From the NCBI GenBank assembly GCA_030150305.1, contig JASLGD010000017.1, forward strand, positions 1 to 6,427: a stretch of DNA of 6,427 nt. Direction: 5' to 3'. Of this stretch, positions 1 to 5,649 are shown piece by piece (the first letter of the stretch is position 1; each line of letters starts with the position of its first letter). The stretch is from Caldimonas sp. (GTDB taxonomy: Bacteria > Pseudomonadota > Gammaproteobacteria > Burkholderiales > Burkholderiaceae_C). The notes under the pieces are model-generated. The model was not told the origin of the DNA. It saw only the letters and a list, made by a program, of their open reading frames with translations, and did not search any database. The position numbers and the translations under genes were made by a program.

Positions 1-44
1 TGGCTTTTTCTGCTCGCGCGCCGACCGCTCGTGCGCGGCGGCGC

Positions 45-66
45 GTGCCTTCGCGAGCGAAGGCAC
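45..66. other. Strong inverted repeat (10-bp arms)
   Basis: GTGCCTTCGC (45-54) is followed after two bases by its perfect reverse complement GCGAAGGCAC (57-66). As RNA this would be a 9-bp stem with a CGAG loop, and it could fold on either strand. No U-run follows on either side, so it is not a canonical Rho-independent terminator. It may be a 3'-end stabilising or processing hairpin for a transcript ending here, or a dispersed palindromic element. Confidence 0.6.
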
Positions 67-162
67 AAGGGTCGCGTGGGAAAGGCCCGCGGTTCGTCGA
101 GAACCTGCACGAAGAGCCTCAAGCGACGGCATCGCCGCCGACCTTGCGTGCAGAGCTCGGAA

Positions 163-185
163 GCTGCCCGCGCGAAGCGCGCAGC
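163..185. other. Bulged hairpin downstream of orn
   Basis: GCTG (163-166) pairs with CAGC (182-185), and CGCGC (169-173) pairs with GCGCG (177-181) around a GAA loop, leaving a CC bulge at 167-168. That gives 9 base pairs in all. On the minus (orn) transcript the loop reads UUC, and the bases after the stem begin UUCC, a very weak U-tract. It lies about 85 bases past the orn stop and is the best candidate I see for the orn transcript end, but the support is structural only. Confidence 0.4.
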
Positions 186-269
186 GGCCGAGGCGGTCAG
201 AGGAGATGAACGGATCGCCGCGAGCGCGTGCTGCGTGGCCCGAAGGCCGTCTGCGGCGAAGGCTGCATT

Positions 270-854
270 CTACCCGGGCGGTGCCGACGGCGCCTGGGCG
301 CGCAGGAAATGCTCGCGGTAGTACGCGAGCTCGTCGATCGACTCGTGGATGTCGGCGAGCGCGGTGTGCGCCTGCTGCTTGCGAAACCCGGCGAGCAGCT
401 CGGGCCGCCAGCGCCGCGCGAGCTCCTTCAGCGTGCTGACGTCGAGGTTGCGGTAGTGGAAGAACGCCTCGAGCGTCGGCATCGTGACGGCGAGAAAGCG
501 CCGGTCCTGGCAGATCGTGTTGCCGCACATCGGCGACGTCGCCTTGCGCACGTAGCGCTGCAGGAAGGCGATGACCTGGCGCTCGGCCTCGGCCTCGTCG
601 ATCGTCGACGCGCGGACGCGGTCGGTGAGGCCGCTCCTGCCGTGCGTCGCCGTGTTCCAGGCGTCCATCGCCGCGAGCGTCGCGTCGCTCTGGTGGATCG
701 CGAGCACCGGCCCTTCGGTGCGCCGGCCGAGCTGGGCGTCGGTGACGACGACCGCGATCTCGATGATCCGGTCGGTTTGCGGCGCGAGGCCGGTCATCTC
801 GAGATCGATCCAGACGAGGTTGTGTTCGTCCGGGGTCAACGTTGCGTCGCTCAT
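270..854 (-). CDS. orn: Oligoribonuclease (3'-5' exoribonuclease, DEDDh family)
   Basis: The 194-residue product is a cytoplasmic exoribonuclease that degrades the two- to five-nucleotide RNAs left by other RNases, including pGpG from cyclic-di-GMP breakdown. The whole DEDDh active site is visible: Asp17 and Glu19 in WIDLEMTGL, Asp117 in the ICQDRRF segment, and His163 and Asp168 in QAHTALADIHES. The numbering is offset by a constant five residues from E. coli Orn (D12, E14, D112, H158, D163), which supports this ATG. The start has a GGAG ribosome site (864-861) six bases upstream. The frame stays open far upstream only as antisense of the neighbouring protease gene. The length is slightly above the usual 180 because of a short Pro/Ala-rich tail (residues 187-194). 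It is transcribed alone, divergently from the protease operon. The identification is secure. Confidence 0.97.
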   Translation of the reverse strand: MSDATLTPDEHNLVWIDLEMTGLAPQTDRIIEIAVVVTDAQLGRRTEGPVLAIHQSDATLAAMDAWNTATHGRSGLTDRVRASTIDEAEAERQVIAFLQRYVRKATSPMCGNTICQDRRFLAVTMPTLEAFFHYRNLDVSTLKELARRWRPELLAGFRKQQAHTALADIHESIDELAYYREHFLRAQAPSAPPG

Positions 855-920
855 CGGTGGCTCCGACCGTCGATTCTCGCAGCACCGTCGTCGCCCGCGC
901 CGGCGACCTACACTGCCGTC
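855..920. promoter_or_regulatory. Divergent promoter spacer between orn and the M48 protease operon
   Basis: Both transcription units must start in or near these 66 bases. On the minus strand, TGC precedes a GAGAAT hexamer (878-873), an extended -10-like element that would give a leader of about a dozen bases containing the GGAG site of orn. On the plus strand, TACACT (909-914) matches TATAAT at four of six positions and ends six bases before the GTG start of the protease. I see no good -35 box for either. That both promoters lie here is inferred from gene orientation; the exact hexamers are tentative. Confidence 0.35.
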
Positions 921-2204
921 GTGTCTTCGCTGTGGACGTTCGCCTTCGCGGCGGCGCTGGTTGCCTCGCTCGCGCTGCGCAGCTGGCTGCTCGCCCGCCA
1001 GGTCCGCCACGTCGCGGTCCATCGCGACGACGTGCCGGCCGCCTTCCGGGCGACGGTCCCGCTCGCCGCGCACCGCCGAGCCGCCGAGTACACGATCGCC
1101 AAGGCGCGGCTCGCGCACTGGCAGATGGTCGCGGGCGCCGCGGTGCTGCTCGGCTGGACGCTGTTCGGCGGGCTCGACGCGCTCAACGCCGAGCTGCGCG
1201 AGACCATCGCGCCGCGCTTCGGCGCGCTCGCGTACGAGGTCGCGCTCGTCGCCGCGTTCGCGACGATCGGCGCGCTGATCGAGCTGCCGTTCGACTGGTT
1301 CGCGACGTTCCGTCTCGAGGAGCGGTTCGGCTTCAACCGCGTCACGTTGCGGCTGTGGCTCGCCGACCTCGCGAAGAGCGCCGCGCTCGGCGCGGCGATC
1401 GGGCTGCCGATCGCCGCCGGCGTGCTCTGGATCATGGCTGCGGCGGGCACCGCGTGGTGGCTCTGGGCCTGGCTCGCGTGGATGGCGATCGTGCTCGCCG
1501 CGCAGGTCGTCGTGCCGAGCGTGATCGCGCCGCTCTTCAACCGCTTCGAGGAGCTGAACGATGCGCCGCTGCGCGCGCGCGTCGAGGCGCTGATGGCGCG
1601 CGCCGGCTTCGCCGCGCGCGGCCTTTTCGTCATGGACGGCAGCCGCCGCTCGGCGCACGCCAATGCGTACTTCACCGGCTTCGGGCGCGCCAAGCGGGTC
1701 GTCTTCTACGACACGTTGCTCGCGCGGCTCGCTGCCGGCGAGGTCGAGGCCGTGCTCGCGCACGAGCTCGGCCACTTCAAGCTGCGCCACATCAAGAAGC
1801 GCCTGCTCGCGATGGCGGCGCTGACGCTCGCGTTCTTCGCGCTGCTCGGCTGGCTGGCGACGCGGACCTGGTTCTACACGGGCCTGTCGGTTCGACCGAA
1901 CCTGCTGCTGCCGAACGACGCGCTCGCGTTGATCCTGCTCCTGCTCGTGTCGTCGGTGTTCGGGATCTTCGCGGCGCCGCTCGTCGCCGGCTGGTCGCGG
2001 CGCGACGAGTTCGAGGCCGACGCGTTCGCGTCGCGCCACGCCGACGCCGCCGCGCTCGCGTCGGCGCTGCTGAAGCTGCACGAGGACAATGCCGCGACCC
2101 TGACGCCGGATCCGCTTTACGCGCGGTTCTACTATTCCCATCCGCCGGCAGTCGAGCGCGTCGCCGCGCTCGCGCCGGCAGCGCTTCTGACCGCGATGCC
2201 ATGA
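921..2204 (+). CDS. M48 family (Ste24/CAAX-protease-like) membrane zinc metalloprotease
   Basis: This 427-residue integral membrane protease belongs to the Ste24-type branch of peptidase family M48; bacterial members are thought to act in membrane-protein quality control, but the substrate cannot be told here. The zinc motif HELGH is at residues 281-285. The third ligand is probably Glu363 in SRRDEFEADAFA. Other family marks are SAHANAYFTGFG (244-255) and YSHPP (405-409). I place about seven hydrophobic segments near 5-24, 68-88, 103-122, 153-175, 178-200, 295-313 and 333-356, matching the Ste24 fold. The start is GTG at 921: no in-frame ATG occurs before Met69, deep in the second membrane segment, and the upstream extension of the frame is antisense to orn. 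No Shine-Dalgarno precedes the GTG. The stop overlaps the next gene's start by four bases (ATGA). The class is secure; the exact start is less so. Confidence 0.93.
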   Translation: MSSLWTFAFAAALVASLALRSWLLARQVRHVAVHRDDVPAAFRATVPLAAHRRAAEYTIAKARLAHWQMVAGAAVLLGWTLFGGLDALNAELRETIAPRFGALAYEVALVAAFATIGALIELPFDWFATFRLEERFGFNRVTLRLWLADLAKSAALGAAIGLPIAAGVLWIMAAAGTAWWLWAWLAWMAIVLAAQVVVPSVIAPLFNRFEELNDAPLRARVEALMARAGFAARGLFVMDGSRRSAHANAYFTGFGRAKRVVFYDTLLARLAAGEVEAVLAHELGHFKLRHIKKRLLAMAALTLAFFALLGWLATRTWFYTGLSVRPNLLLPNDALALILLLLVSSVFGIFAAPLVAGWSRRDEFEADAFASRHADAAALASALLKLHEDNAATLTPDPLYARFYYSHPPAVERVAALAPAALLTAMP

Positions 2205-2527
2205 CCGACTTCCTGCAGCAGCAGTGCCAGCGACGCGCCGCCGCGATGAGCGAGCAGGCGGTGCGCGACCATCTCGCGCAGATGAGCAGCTGGCGCGAGG
2301 CCGGCGGCGCGATCGAGAAGACGTTCGTGTTCAAGGGCTGGCTCGAGACGGTCGCCTTCGTCGACGCGCTGGCGTGGATGTGCCACGTCGAGGACCATCA
2401 CCCGGAGCTGCACGTCCAGTTCGACCGCTGCCGGGTGCGCTTCACGACGCATTCGGCGGGCGGCATCTCGATGAACGACTTCATCTGCGCCGCCAAGGCC
2501 GATGCCCTCGTCGCCTTCCTCGGCTGA
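2201..2527 (+). CDS. phhB: Pterin-4a-carbinolamine dehydratase (4a-hydroxytetrahydrobiopterin dehydratase)
   Basis: The 108-residue enzyme dehydrates 4a-hydroxytetrahydropterin to the quinonoid dihydropterin, recycling the cofactor of aromatic amino acid hydroxylases in the cytoplasm. The catalytic signature EDHHPEL lies at residues 64-70, with His66 and His67, and the downstream FTTHSAGGIS carries the third conserved His84. Asp93 in MNDFICAAKA matches the conserved C-terminal Asp. I chose ATG 2201 rather than the in-frame ATG at 2246 because the N-terminal LQQQCQ segment resembles the Leu/Cys-containing beginning of family members and the ATGA overlap suggests translational coupling to the protease. 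The gene overlaps rsgA by 26 bases. No phenylalanine hydroxylase gene is in the window, so its partner may be elsewhere or its role different. The symbol follows common usage for the family. Confidence 0.93.
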   Translation: MTDFLQQQCQRRAAAMSEQAVRDHLAQMSSWREAGGAIEKTFVFKGWLETVAFVDALAWMCHVEDHHPELHVQFDRCRVRFTTHSAGGISMNDFICAAKADALVAFLG

Positions 2528-3425
2528 GCATCCGCACGGGCTGATCGTCTCCGCGCACGGCCGCCACTTCGTCGTCGAGGACGCCGCCGGAGCGCGGGTG
2601 CTCTGCCACGTGCGCGGCAAGCGCAGCGTCGCCGTCGTCGGCGACCGGGTGCGCTGGCAGCGCACCGGCGACGAGGGCGTCGTCGACGCGATCCTGCCGC
2701 GCACGAACCTGCTCTACCGGCAGGACGAGTGGAAGACGAAGGCGTTTGCCGCCAACATCGACCAGCTCCTCGTCGTCGTCGCCGCCGAGCCGGTGTTCAG
2801 CGAATCGCAGCTCGCGCGCGCGCTGATCGCCGCCGCGGATGCGAGCGTGCCGGCGCGCGTCGTCCTCAACAAGCGCGACCTGCCGGCGTTCGCCGCCGCG
2901 CGGGCGCGCCTCGCGCCGTACGCGGCGATGGGAACCGAGATCGTCGAGGTGGCGCTGAAGGCGGAGCGCGACGATGCGCGCGCGCGCCTCGCGCCGCTGC
3001 TCGGCGGGCGCGCGACGCTCGTCCTCGGCCCGAGCGGCGCCGGCAAGAGCACGCTCGTCAACCTGATGGCGCCGGGTGCGCGCGCCGAGACGGCCGAGAT
3101 CTCGAAGGCGCTGCGAACCGGGCGCCATACGACGACCGCGACCGAATGGCACTGGATCGACGATCGGCGCACGAGCGCATTGATCGATTCGCCGGGCTTC
3201 CAGGAGTTCGGCCTGCGCCACATCGACGCGGCGAGGCTCGCCGCGCTGATGCCCGACATCGCGGCGCACGCGACGGCGTGCCGCTTCTACAACTGCACCC
3301 ACCTGCACGAGCCGGGCTGCGGCGTGCTCGCCGCGCTCGAGCGCGGCGAGATCGCGCCGTCGCGCCATCGGATCTACGCCGAGATCTTCGACGAGCTGCG
3401 GTCGCGCGCCGGCGCACCGCAGTGA
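2502..3425 (+). CDS. rsgA: Small-ribosomal-subunit biogenesis GTPase RsgA
   Basis: This 307-residue circularly permuted GTPase binds the maturing 30S subunit and couples GTP hydrolysis to late assembly and release of RbfA. An N-terminal OB-fold occupies roughly residues 12-70. The motif order is permuted as the family requires: G4 NKRD (123-126), then the G1 P-loop GPSGAGKST (176-184), G2 GRHTTT (207-212) and G3 DSPG (229-232). The C-terminal zinc site is intact: Cys260, Cys265, His267 and Cys273. The ATG at 2502 lies inside the end of phhB, with AAGG three bases upstream, a short but usable spacing, and translation is probably coupled to phhB. The length is normal for RsgA. It ends four bases from the convergent CobD/AmpE-like gene. 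I see nothing missing or odd in the protein. Confidence 0.97.
   Translation: MPSSPSSAEHPHGLIVSAHGRHFVVEDAAGARVLCHVRGKRSVAVVGDRVRWQRTGDEGVVDAILPRTNLLYRQDEWKTKAFAANIDQLLVVVAAEPVFSESQLARALIAAADASVPARVVLNKRDLPAFAAARARLAPYAAMGTEIVEVALKAERDDARARLAPLLGGRATLVLGPSGAGKSTLVNLMAPGARAETAEISKALRTGRHTTTATEWHWIDDRRTSALIDSPGFQEFGLRHIDAARLAALMPDIAAHATACRFYNCTHLHEPGCGVLAALERGEIAPSRHRIYAEIFDELRSRAGAPQ
3396..3422. terminator. Hairpin at the convergent rsgA / CobD-like junction
   Basis: CTGCGGT (3396-3402) and ACCGCAG (3416-3422) form a perfect 7-bp inverted repeat. GCG/CGC (3406-3408 with 3413-3415) can extend the stem above a three-base bulge. The structure encodes the last codons of rsgA, ends one base before its TGA, and lies eight bases past the stop of the opposing gene, so it can fold in both transcripts. 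No U-run follows on either strand. A bidirectional 3'-end or Rho-assisted stop is an inference from position. Confidence 0.4.
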
Positions 3426-3429
3426 ACGA

Positions 3430-4419
3430 TCAGCCGATCAGGTTGGCGAGCGAGAGCAGCGCGAGCAGCAGCATCCAGAGCACGACCGAGCGCCAGACGA
3501 GCGCGACGATCGAGCGCAGGTGGCCGAGCTGCGGGAGCTCGCCCGGCGTCGATCCCTCTGCCGCCGCCGACCCCGGCAGCGCGCCGGCGTCGAACGTCTT
3601 GGCGCGATCGGGAGTGATGCCCGGCGCCGAGCCGCCGCCGAGGCGGATGCCGACCGCGCCGGCGGCGGCAGCGAGGATCACGCCTTCGTTGTCGTGGCGC
3701 CAGAGGCTCGCGTCGCGGCGCCAGCAGTTGACCGCCTCCTCGAAGTTGCCGACGACCGCGAACCCCGACGCGGTGAGCCGCGCCGGGACGTGGTCGAGCA
3801 TCTGGAACAGGCGCAACGCGAGCTCGCCGAGCCGCTCGTTGACCGCGATGCCGGCGCTGCCGCTGCGGTACGACCAGTAGCGGCCGACGAACTCGGCGAG
3901 CCGGTAGAGCACCGCGCCCGCGGGACCGAGGCCGAGCGTCGACAGCAGCACGAACCAGAAGAAGACGCCGAAGACGTGGCGATGCGCGGCGAGCAGCGAG
4001 TGCTCGATCAGATGGCGAAGGAACTCGGACGCCGGCAGCTCGCTCGCGTCGAGGTGCCGCCATTCGGCGAGCAGCCGCCGCGCCTCGAGCTCGTCGCCGC
4101 GCTCGAGCGCGGCGCGGATGTCGGTGAAGTAGTGGCTGAACTGGCGAAAGCCGAGCGTCAGATAGAGCACCGCGACGTCGAACGCGAACGAGAGGCCGAG
4201 CCTGAACTGCGCGAGCGCGAGATAGACCGCGATGCACGCGACGGTCGGCACGAGCACGGTGATCGACCAGACGATCCACGCGTGGTGCTCCTTGCCGGCG
4301 TCGAAGTTGCGCGTGACGGCGCCGATCCAGCCGGTGAGCGCGTCGTGGACGACGTTGCCGCGCGGCAGCGGCTTGATCTGTTCGAGCAGAAGCGCCAGCA
4401 ACACCGCGAGGAAGCTCAT
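3430..4419 (-). CDS. CobD/CbiB-AmpE superfamily membrane protein, function unproven
   Basis: This 329-residue integral membrane protein resembles what is usually annotated in betaproteobacteria as a CobD/CbiB family protein. True CobD/CbiB makes adenosylcobinamide phosphate, and AmpE is a membrane protein linked to beta-lactamase induction. Visible family marks are LGPAGAVLYRLAE (164-176), DHVPARLTASGFA (209-221) and NEGVILAAAAGAVGIRLGG (244-262). Hydrophobic segments lie near 1-13, 48-70, 76-93, 148-170 and 305-326. Residues 136-156, where CbiB has its conserved Glu-Asn/Asp motif, instead read like AmpE (AHRHVFGVFFWF, 145-156), and no cobalamin gene is nearby. I therefore would not call it a cobalamin enzyme. 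The start ATG is followed directly by hydrophobic residues. GAGG abuts the ATG with no spacing, too close to act as a ribosome site. It lies 52 bases after nudL on the same strand and probably shares its transcript. Confidence 0.85.
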   Translation of the reverse strand: MSFLAVLLALLLEQIKPLPRGNVVHDALTGWIGAVTRNFDAGKEHHAWIVWSITVLVPTVACIAVYLALAQFRLGLSFAFDVAVLYLTLGFRQFSHYFTDIRAALERGDELEARRLLAEWRHLDASELPASEFLRHLIEHSLLAAHRHVFGVFFWFVLLSTLGLGPAGAVLYRLAEFVGRYWSYRSGSAGIAVNERLGELALRLFQMLDHVPARLTASGFAVVGNFEEAVNCWRRDASLWRHDNEGVILAAAAGAVGIRLGGGSAPGITPDRAKTFDAGALPGSAAAEGSTPGELPQLGHLRSIVALVWRSVVLWMLLLALLSLANLIG

Positions 4420-4428
4420 CCTCGGCCG

Positions 4429-4434
4429 ATCATA
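4429..4434 (-). promoter_or_regulatory. -10-like hexamer just upstream of the CobD/AmpE-like gene
   Basis: The minus strand reads TATGAT, five of six matches to the consensus, ending nine bases before the ATG at 4419. If used, the transcript would have a leader of only a few bases, in line with the absence of a spaced Shine-Dalgarno. No -35 box is recognisable at 16-18 bases. It could equally be chance. Confidence 0.25.
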
Positions 4435-4454
4435 GCGGCGGGGTTCGCGCGGTC

Positions 4455-4470
4455 GCGCCGCGCGCGGCGC
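4455..4470. other. 16-base perfect GC palindrome between nudL and the CobD/AmpE-like gene
   Basis: GCGCCGCGCGCGGCGC is its own reverse complement. As RNA it can form a 6-bp all-GC stem with a CGCG loop, one base after the nudL stop codon. No U-run follows on the minus strand, so a canonical terminator is not supported. It could attenuate transcription or protect the upstream message's 3' end. GC-rich sequence makes such palindromes less surprising than in a balanced genome. Confidence 0.45.
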
Positions 4471-4471
4471 C

Positions 4472-5173
4472 TCAGGCGGCGAGGAAGCGGTAAAGGTTGC
4501 GCAGCATCGCCGCCGTCGCGCCCCAGATGAAGTAGCGCCGCGTGGTGCCGTTCGCGTCGCTCGCGTGCCACGGGATCGAGAAGAACTCGCGCGTCGCGCC
4601 GCGGAACTCGAACGCGTGCCGCTGGTGGTTGGCCGGATTCATCAGCCACGCGAGCGGCACCTCGAAGACCTCGGCGACCTCGAACGGATCGGGCCGCAGC
4701 GACGCCTGCGGCTGCACGAGGCCGACGACCGGCGTGACGATGAAGCCCGTGCTCGTCGTGTAGGTCGGCAGGCTGCCGAGCACCTCGACCTCGAACGGCT
4801 CGAGGCCGATCTCTTCGTGCGCCTCGCGCAGCGCGGTCGCGACCGGGTCGGCGTCGTTCTCCTCGGCGCGACCGCCCGGGAAGCTGATCTGGCCGGGGTG
4901 ATCGTTGAGATGGTCGGTGCGTTGCGTCAGGAGCACGGTCATCTCGTCGCGCAGCACGAGCGGCACGAGCACGGACGCATGCGTGTCCTCGCGCTCGACG
5001 AAGCGCCGCTCGGCCTTGATCTCGGGCTGCCACGTCGGCGGCGCGACGAAGCGACGCCGCATCGCGTCGGGGACGATGCTGGCGGCGGGAACCGCCGGCA
5101 GATGGCTGTCGGCGCCGAGCACCGGCAGGCTTTCGGGATCGAACGCCGGCGGGTACTTGCGACCCGCTGTCAC
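4472..5173 (-). CDS. Nudix hydrolase, CoA pyrophosphatase (NudL-type)
   Basis: The 233-residue enzyme belongs to the Nudix subfamily that splits coenzyme A and derivatives into 3',5'-ADP and 4'-phosphopantetheine, in the cytoplasm and metal-dependent. The CoA-specific signature precedes the Nudix box: LLTQR (81-85), then HPGQISFPGG (92-101). The Nudix box follows as GGRAEENDADP...REAHEEIGL (100-124), with the same one-residue stretch in its first half that I recall in E. coli NudL, and the metal-binding Glu pair at 120-121. The start is GTG at 5173, ten bases after the rplS stop. No Shine-Dalgarno is visible, so coupling to rplS translation is likely. An internal ATG (residue 38) would drop the FDPESLPV segment that I associate with betaproteobacterial homologues, so I prefer the GTG. 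The gene ends with a palindrome before the CobD/AmpE-like gene. Substrate is inferred from the motif. Confidence 0.93.
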   Translation of the reverse strand: MTAGRKYPPAFDPESLPVLGADSHLPAVPAASIVPDAMRRRFVAPPTWQPEIKAERRFVEREDTHASVLVPLVLRDEMTVLLTQRTDHLNDHPGQISFPGGRAEENDADPVATALREAHEEIGLEPFEVEVLGSLPTYTTSTGFIVTPVVGLVQPQASLRPDPFEVAEVFEVPLAWLMNPANHQRHAFEFRGATREFFSIPWHASDANGTTRRYFIWGATAAMLRNLYRFLAA

Positions 5174-5183
5174 GCGGCGACCG

Positions 5184-5537
5184 TCAGGCGAGCTTCTCGC
5201 GGATCCGCGCCGACTTGCCCGAGCGATCGCGCAGGTAGTAGAGCTTGGCGCGACGGACGTCGCCGCGGCGCTTGACCTCGATCGACGCGATCAGCGGGCT
5301 GTATGTCTGGAACGTGCGCTCGACGCCCTCGCCGCTCGAGACCTTGCGGACGATGAACGACGAGTTGAGGCTGCGGTTGCGCTTGGAGATGACGACGCCT
5401 TCGAACGCCTGCAGGCGCTTGCGCGTTCCTTCGACGACGTTGACGTTGACGACGACCGTGTCGCCGGGCGCGAAGTCGGGGATCGTGCGGCCGAGGCGGG
5501 CGATCTCCTCGCGCTCGAGGGTCTGGATGATGTCCAC
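5184..5537 (-). CDS. rplS: 50S ribosomal protein L19
   Basis: The 117-residue product is L19, a protein of the large subunit near the interface with the small subunit. It opens with the typical DIIQTLEREEIARL (2-15), contains the L19 core SSGEGVERTFQTYSPLIASI (67-86) and ends with the family signature VKRRGDVRRAKLYYLRDRSG (88-107) and a basic tail. The frame extends 26 codons further upstream, but GTG 5537 is the true start: AGGAG (5548-5544) lies six bases before it and the encoded N-terminus matches L19. It follows trmD by 112 bases, a gap with a perfect TATAAT and possible RNA structure, and precedes nudL by 10 bases. The sequence is very close to betaproteobacterial L19 as I recall it, which supports the taxonomic placement. 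Confidence 0.98.
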   Translation of the reverse strand: MDIIQTLEREEIARLGRTIPDFAPGDTVVVNVNVVEGTRKRLQAFEGVVISKRNRSLNSSFIVRKVSSGEGVERTFQTYSPLIASIEVKRRGDVRRAKLYYLRDRSGKSARIREKLA

Positions 5538-5649
5538 GGAGGGCTCCTGTGATCGTGCGCGCGTGCCGGAGGGCGGTTGGGGCCGATCGCGTCGGCTCGT
5601 TGTTGTCCGGAGCATTCGCTCCCGGGCGCAGAGGATCGAAAGCCGACGA
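5538..5649 (-). promoter_or_regulatory. rplS leader / trmD-rplS intergenic region with possible RNA folds
   Basis: This 112-base gap holds nested inverted repeats. The outer pair is CGTCGGCT (5590-5597) with AGCCGACG (5641-5648), a perfect 8 bp. Inside it is GGAGC (5609-5613) with GCTCC (5618-5622) around a four-base loop, extendable by two C-G pairs past a one-base bulge. The minus-strand transcript therefore could form a stem capped by a smaller stem-loop, about 40 bases before the AGGAG of rplS. No U-run follows either stem. It could tune L19 output or be an RNase processing site; this is inference from base pairing alone. Confidence 0.4.

Larger units (their letters stand above)
1..269. 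other. Non-coding stretch downstream of orn, rich in inverted repeats
   Basis: I find no convincing gene in these 269 bases. A plus-strand frame (31-321) and a minus-strand frame (269 to the edge) stay open, but both give Arg/Ala-rich low-complexity peptides without a sensible start, ribosome site or recognisable motif. The plus frame also runs into the antisense of orn. The segment does contain several inverted repeats, with the two strongest at 45-66 and 163-185, and the heptamer CGAAGGC three times (58-64, 241-247, 257-263). It lies beyond the 3' end of orn, so it could hold that gene's transcript end. The left edge has a run of five T's (5-9) after TGGC. Confidence 0.5.

Noticed and set aside
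89..107. GGTTCGTCGAGAACC resembling a tRNA T-arm
   Set aside because: The loop is five bases rather than seven and lacks the TTCRA pattern, and I find no acceptor or anticodon arms around it.
1..269. A minus-strand frame open from the orn stop to the left edge
   Set aside because: No good start, no motif, Ala/Arg-rich. Absence of stops over 90 codons is common at this base composition.
31..321. A small basic protein on the plus strand, possibly histone-like
   Set aside because: Its composition is that of a GC-rich shadow frame. It has no ribosome site and its end overlaps orn in antisense.
228..920. An N-terminal extension of the protease frame upstream of GTG 921
   Set aside because: It is antisense to orn, Arg-rich and without membrane or protease features. 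The protease begins with a membrane helix right after the GTG.
855..2141. A minus-strand open frame continuing upstream of orn for over 400 codons, antisense to the M48 protease
   Set aside because: It is Arg/Glu-rich low complexity, typical of the complement of GC-rich coding DNA. The orn start is fixed by its ribosome site and by family alignment, and the plus-strand frame encodes a clear protease.
4416..5275. Overlapping frames on both strands across the Nudix gene
   Set aside because: They are Arg-rich shadows with no family motif, whereas the chosen frame carries the CoA signature and the Nudix box.
5538..5548. A hairpin hiding the rplS ribosome site (GGAG with CTCC)
   Set aside because: The full pairing leaves a two-base loop, which cannot form; only three pairs remain with a usable loop, too weak to matter.
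5538..5615. A longer L19 with 26 extra N-terminal residues
   Set aside because: The extra residues do not resemble L19, and an ideal AGGAG sits six bases before the internal GTG, where the family N-terminus begins.
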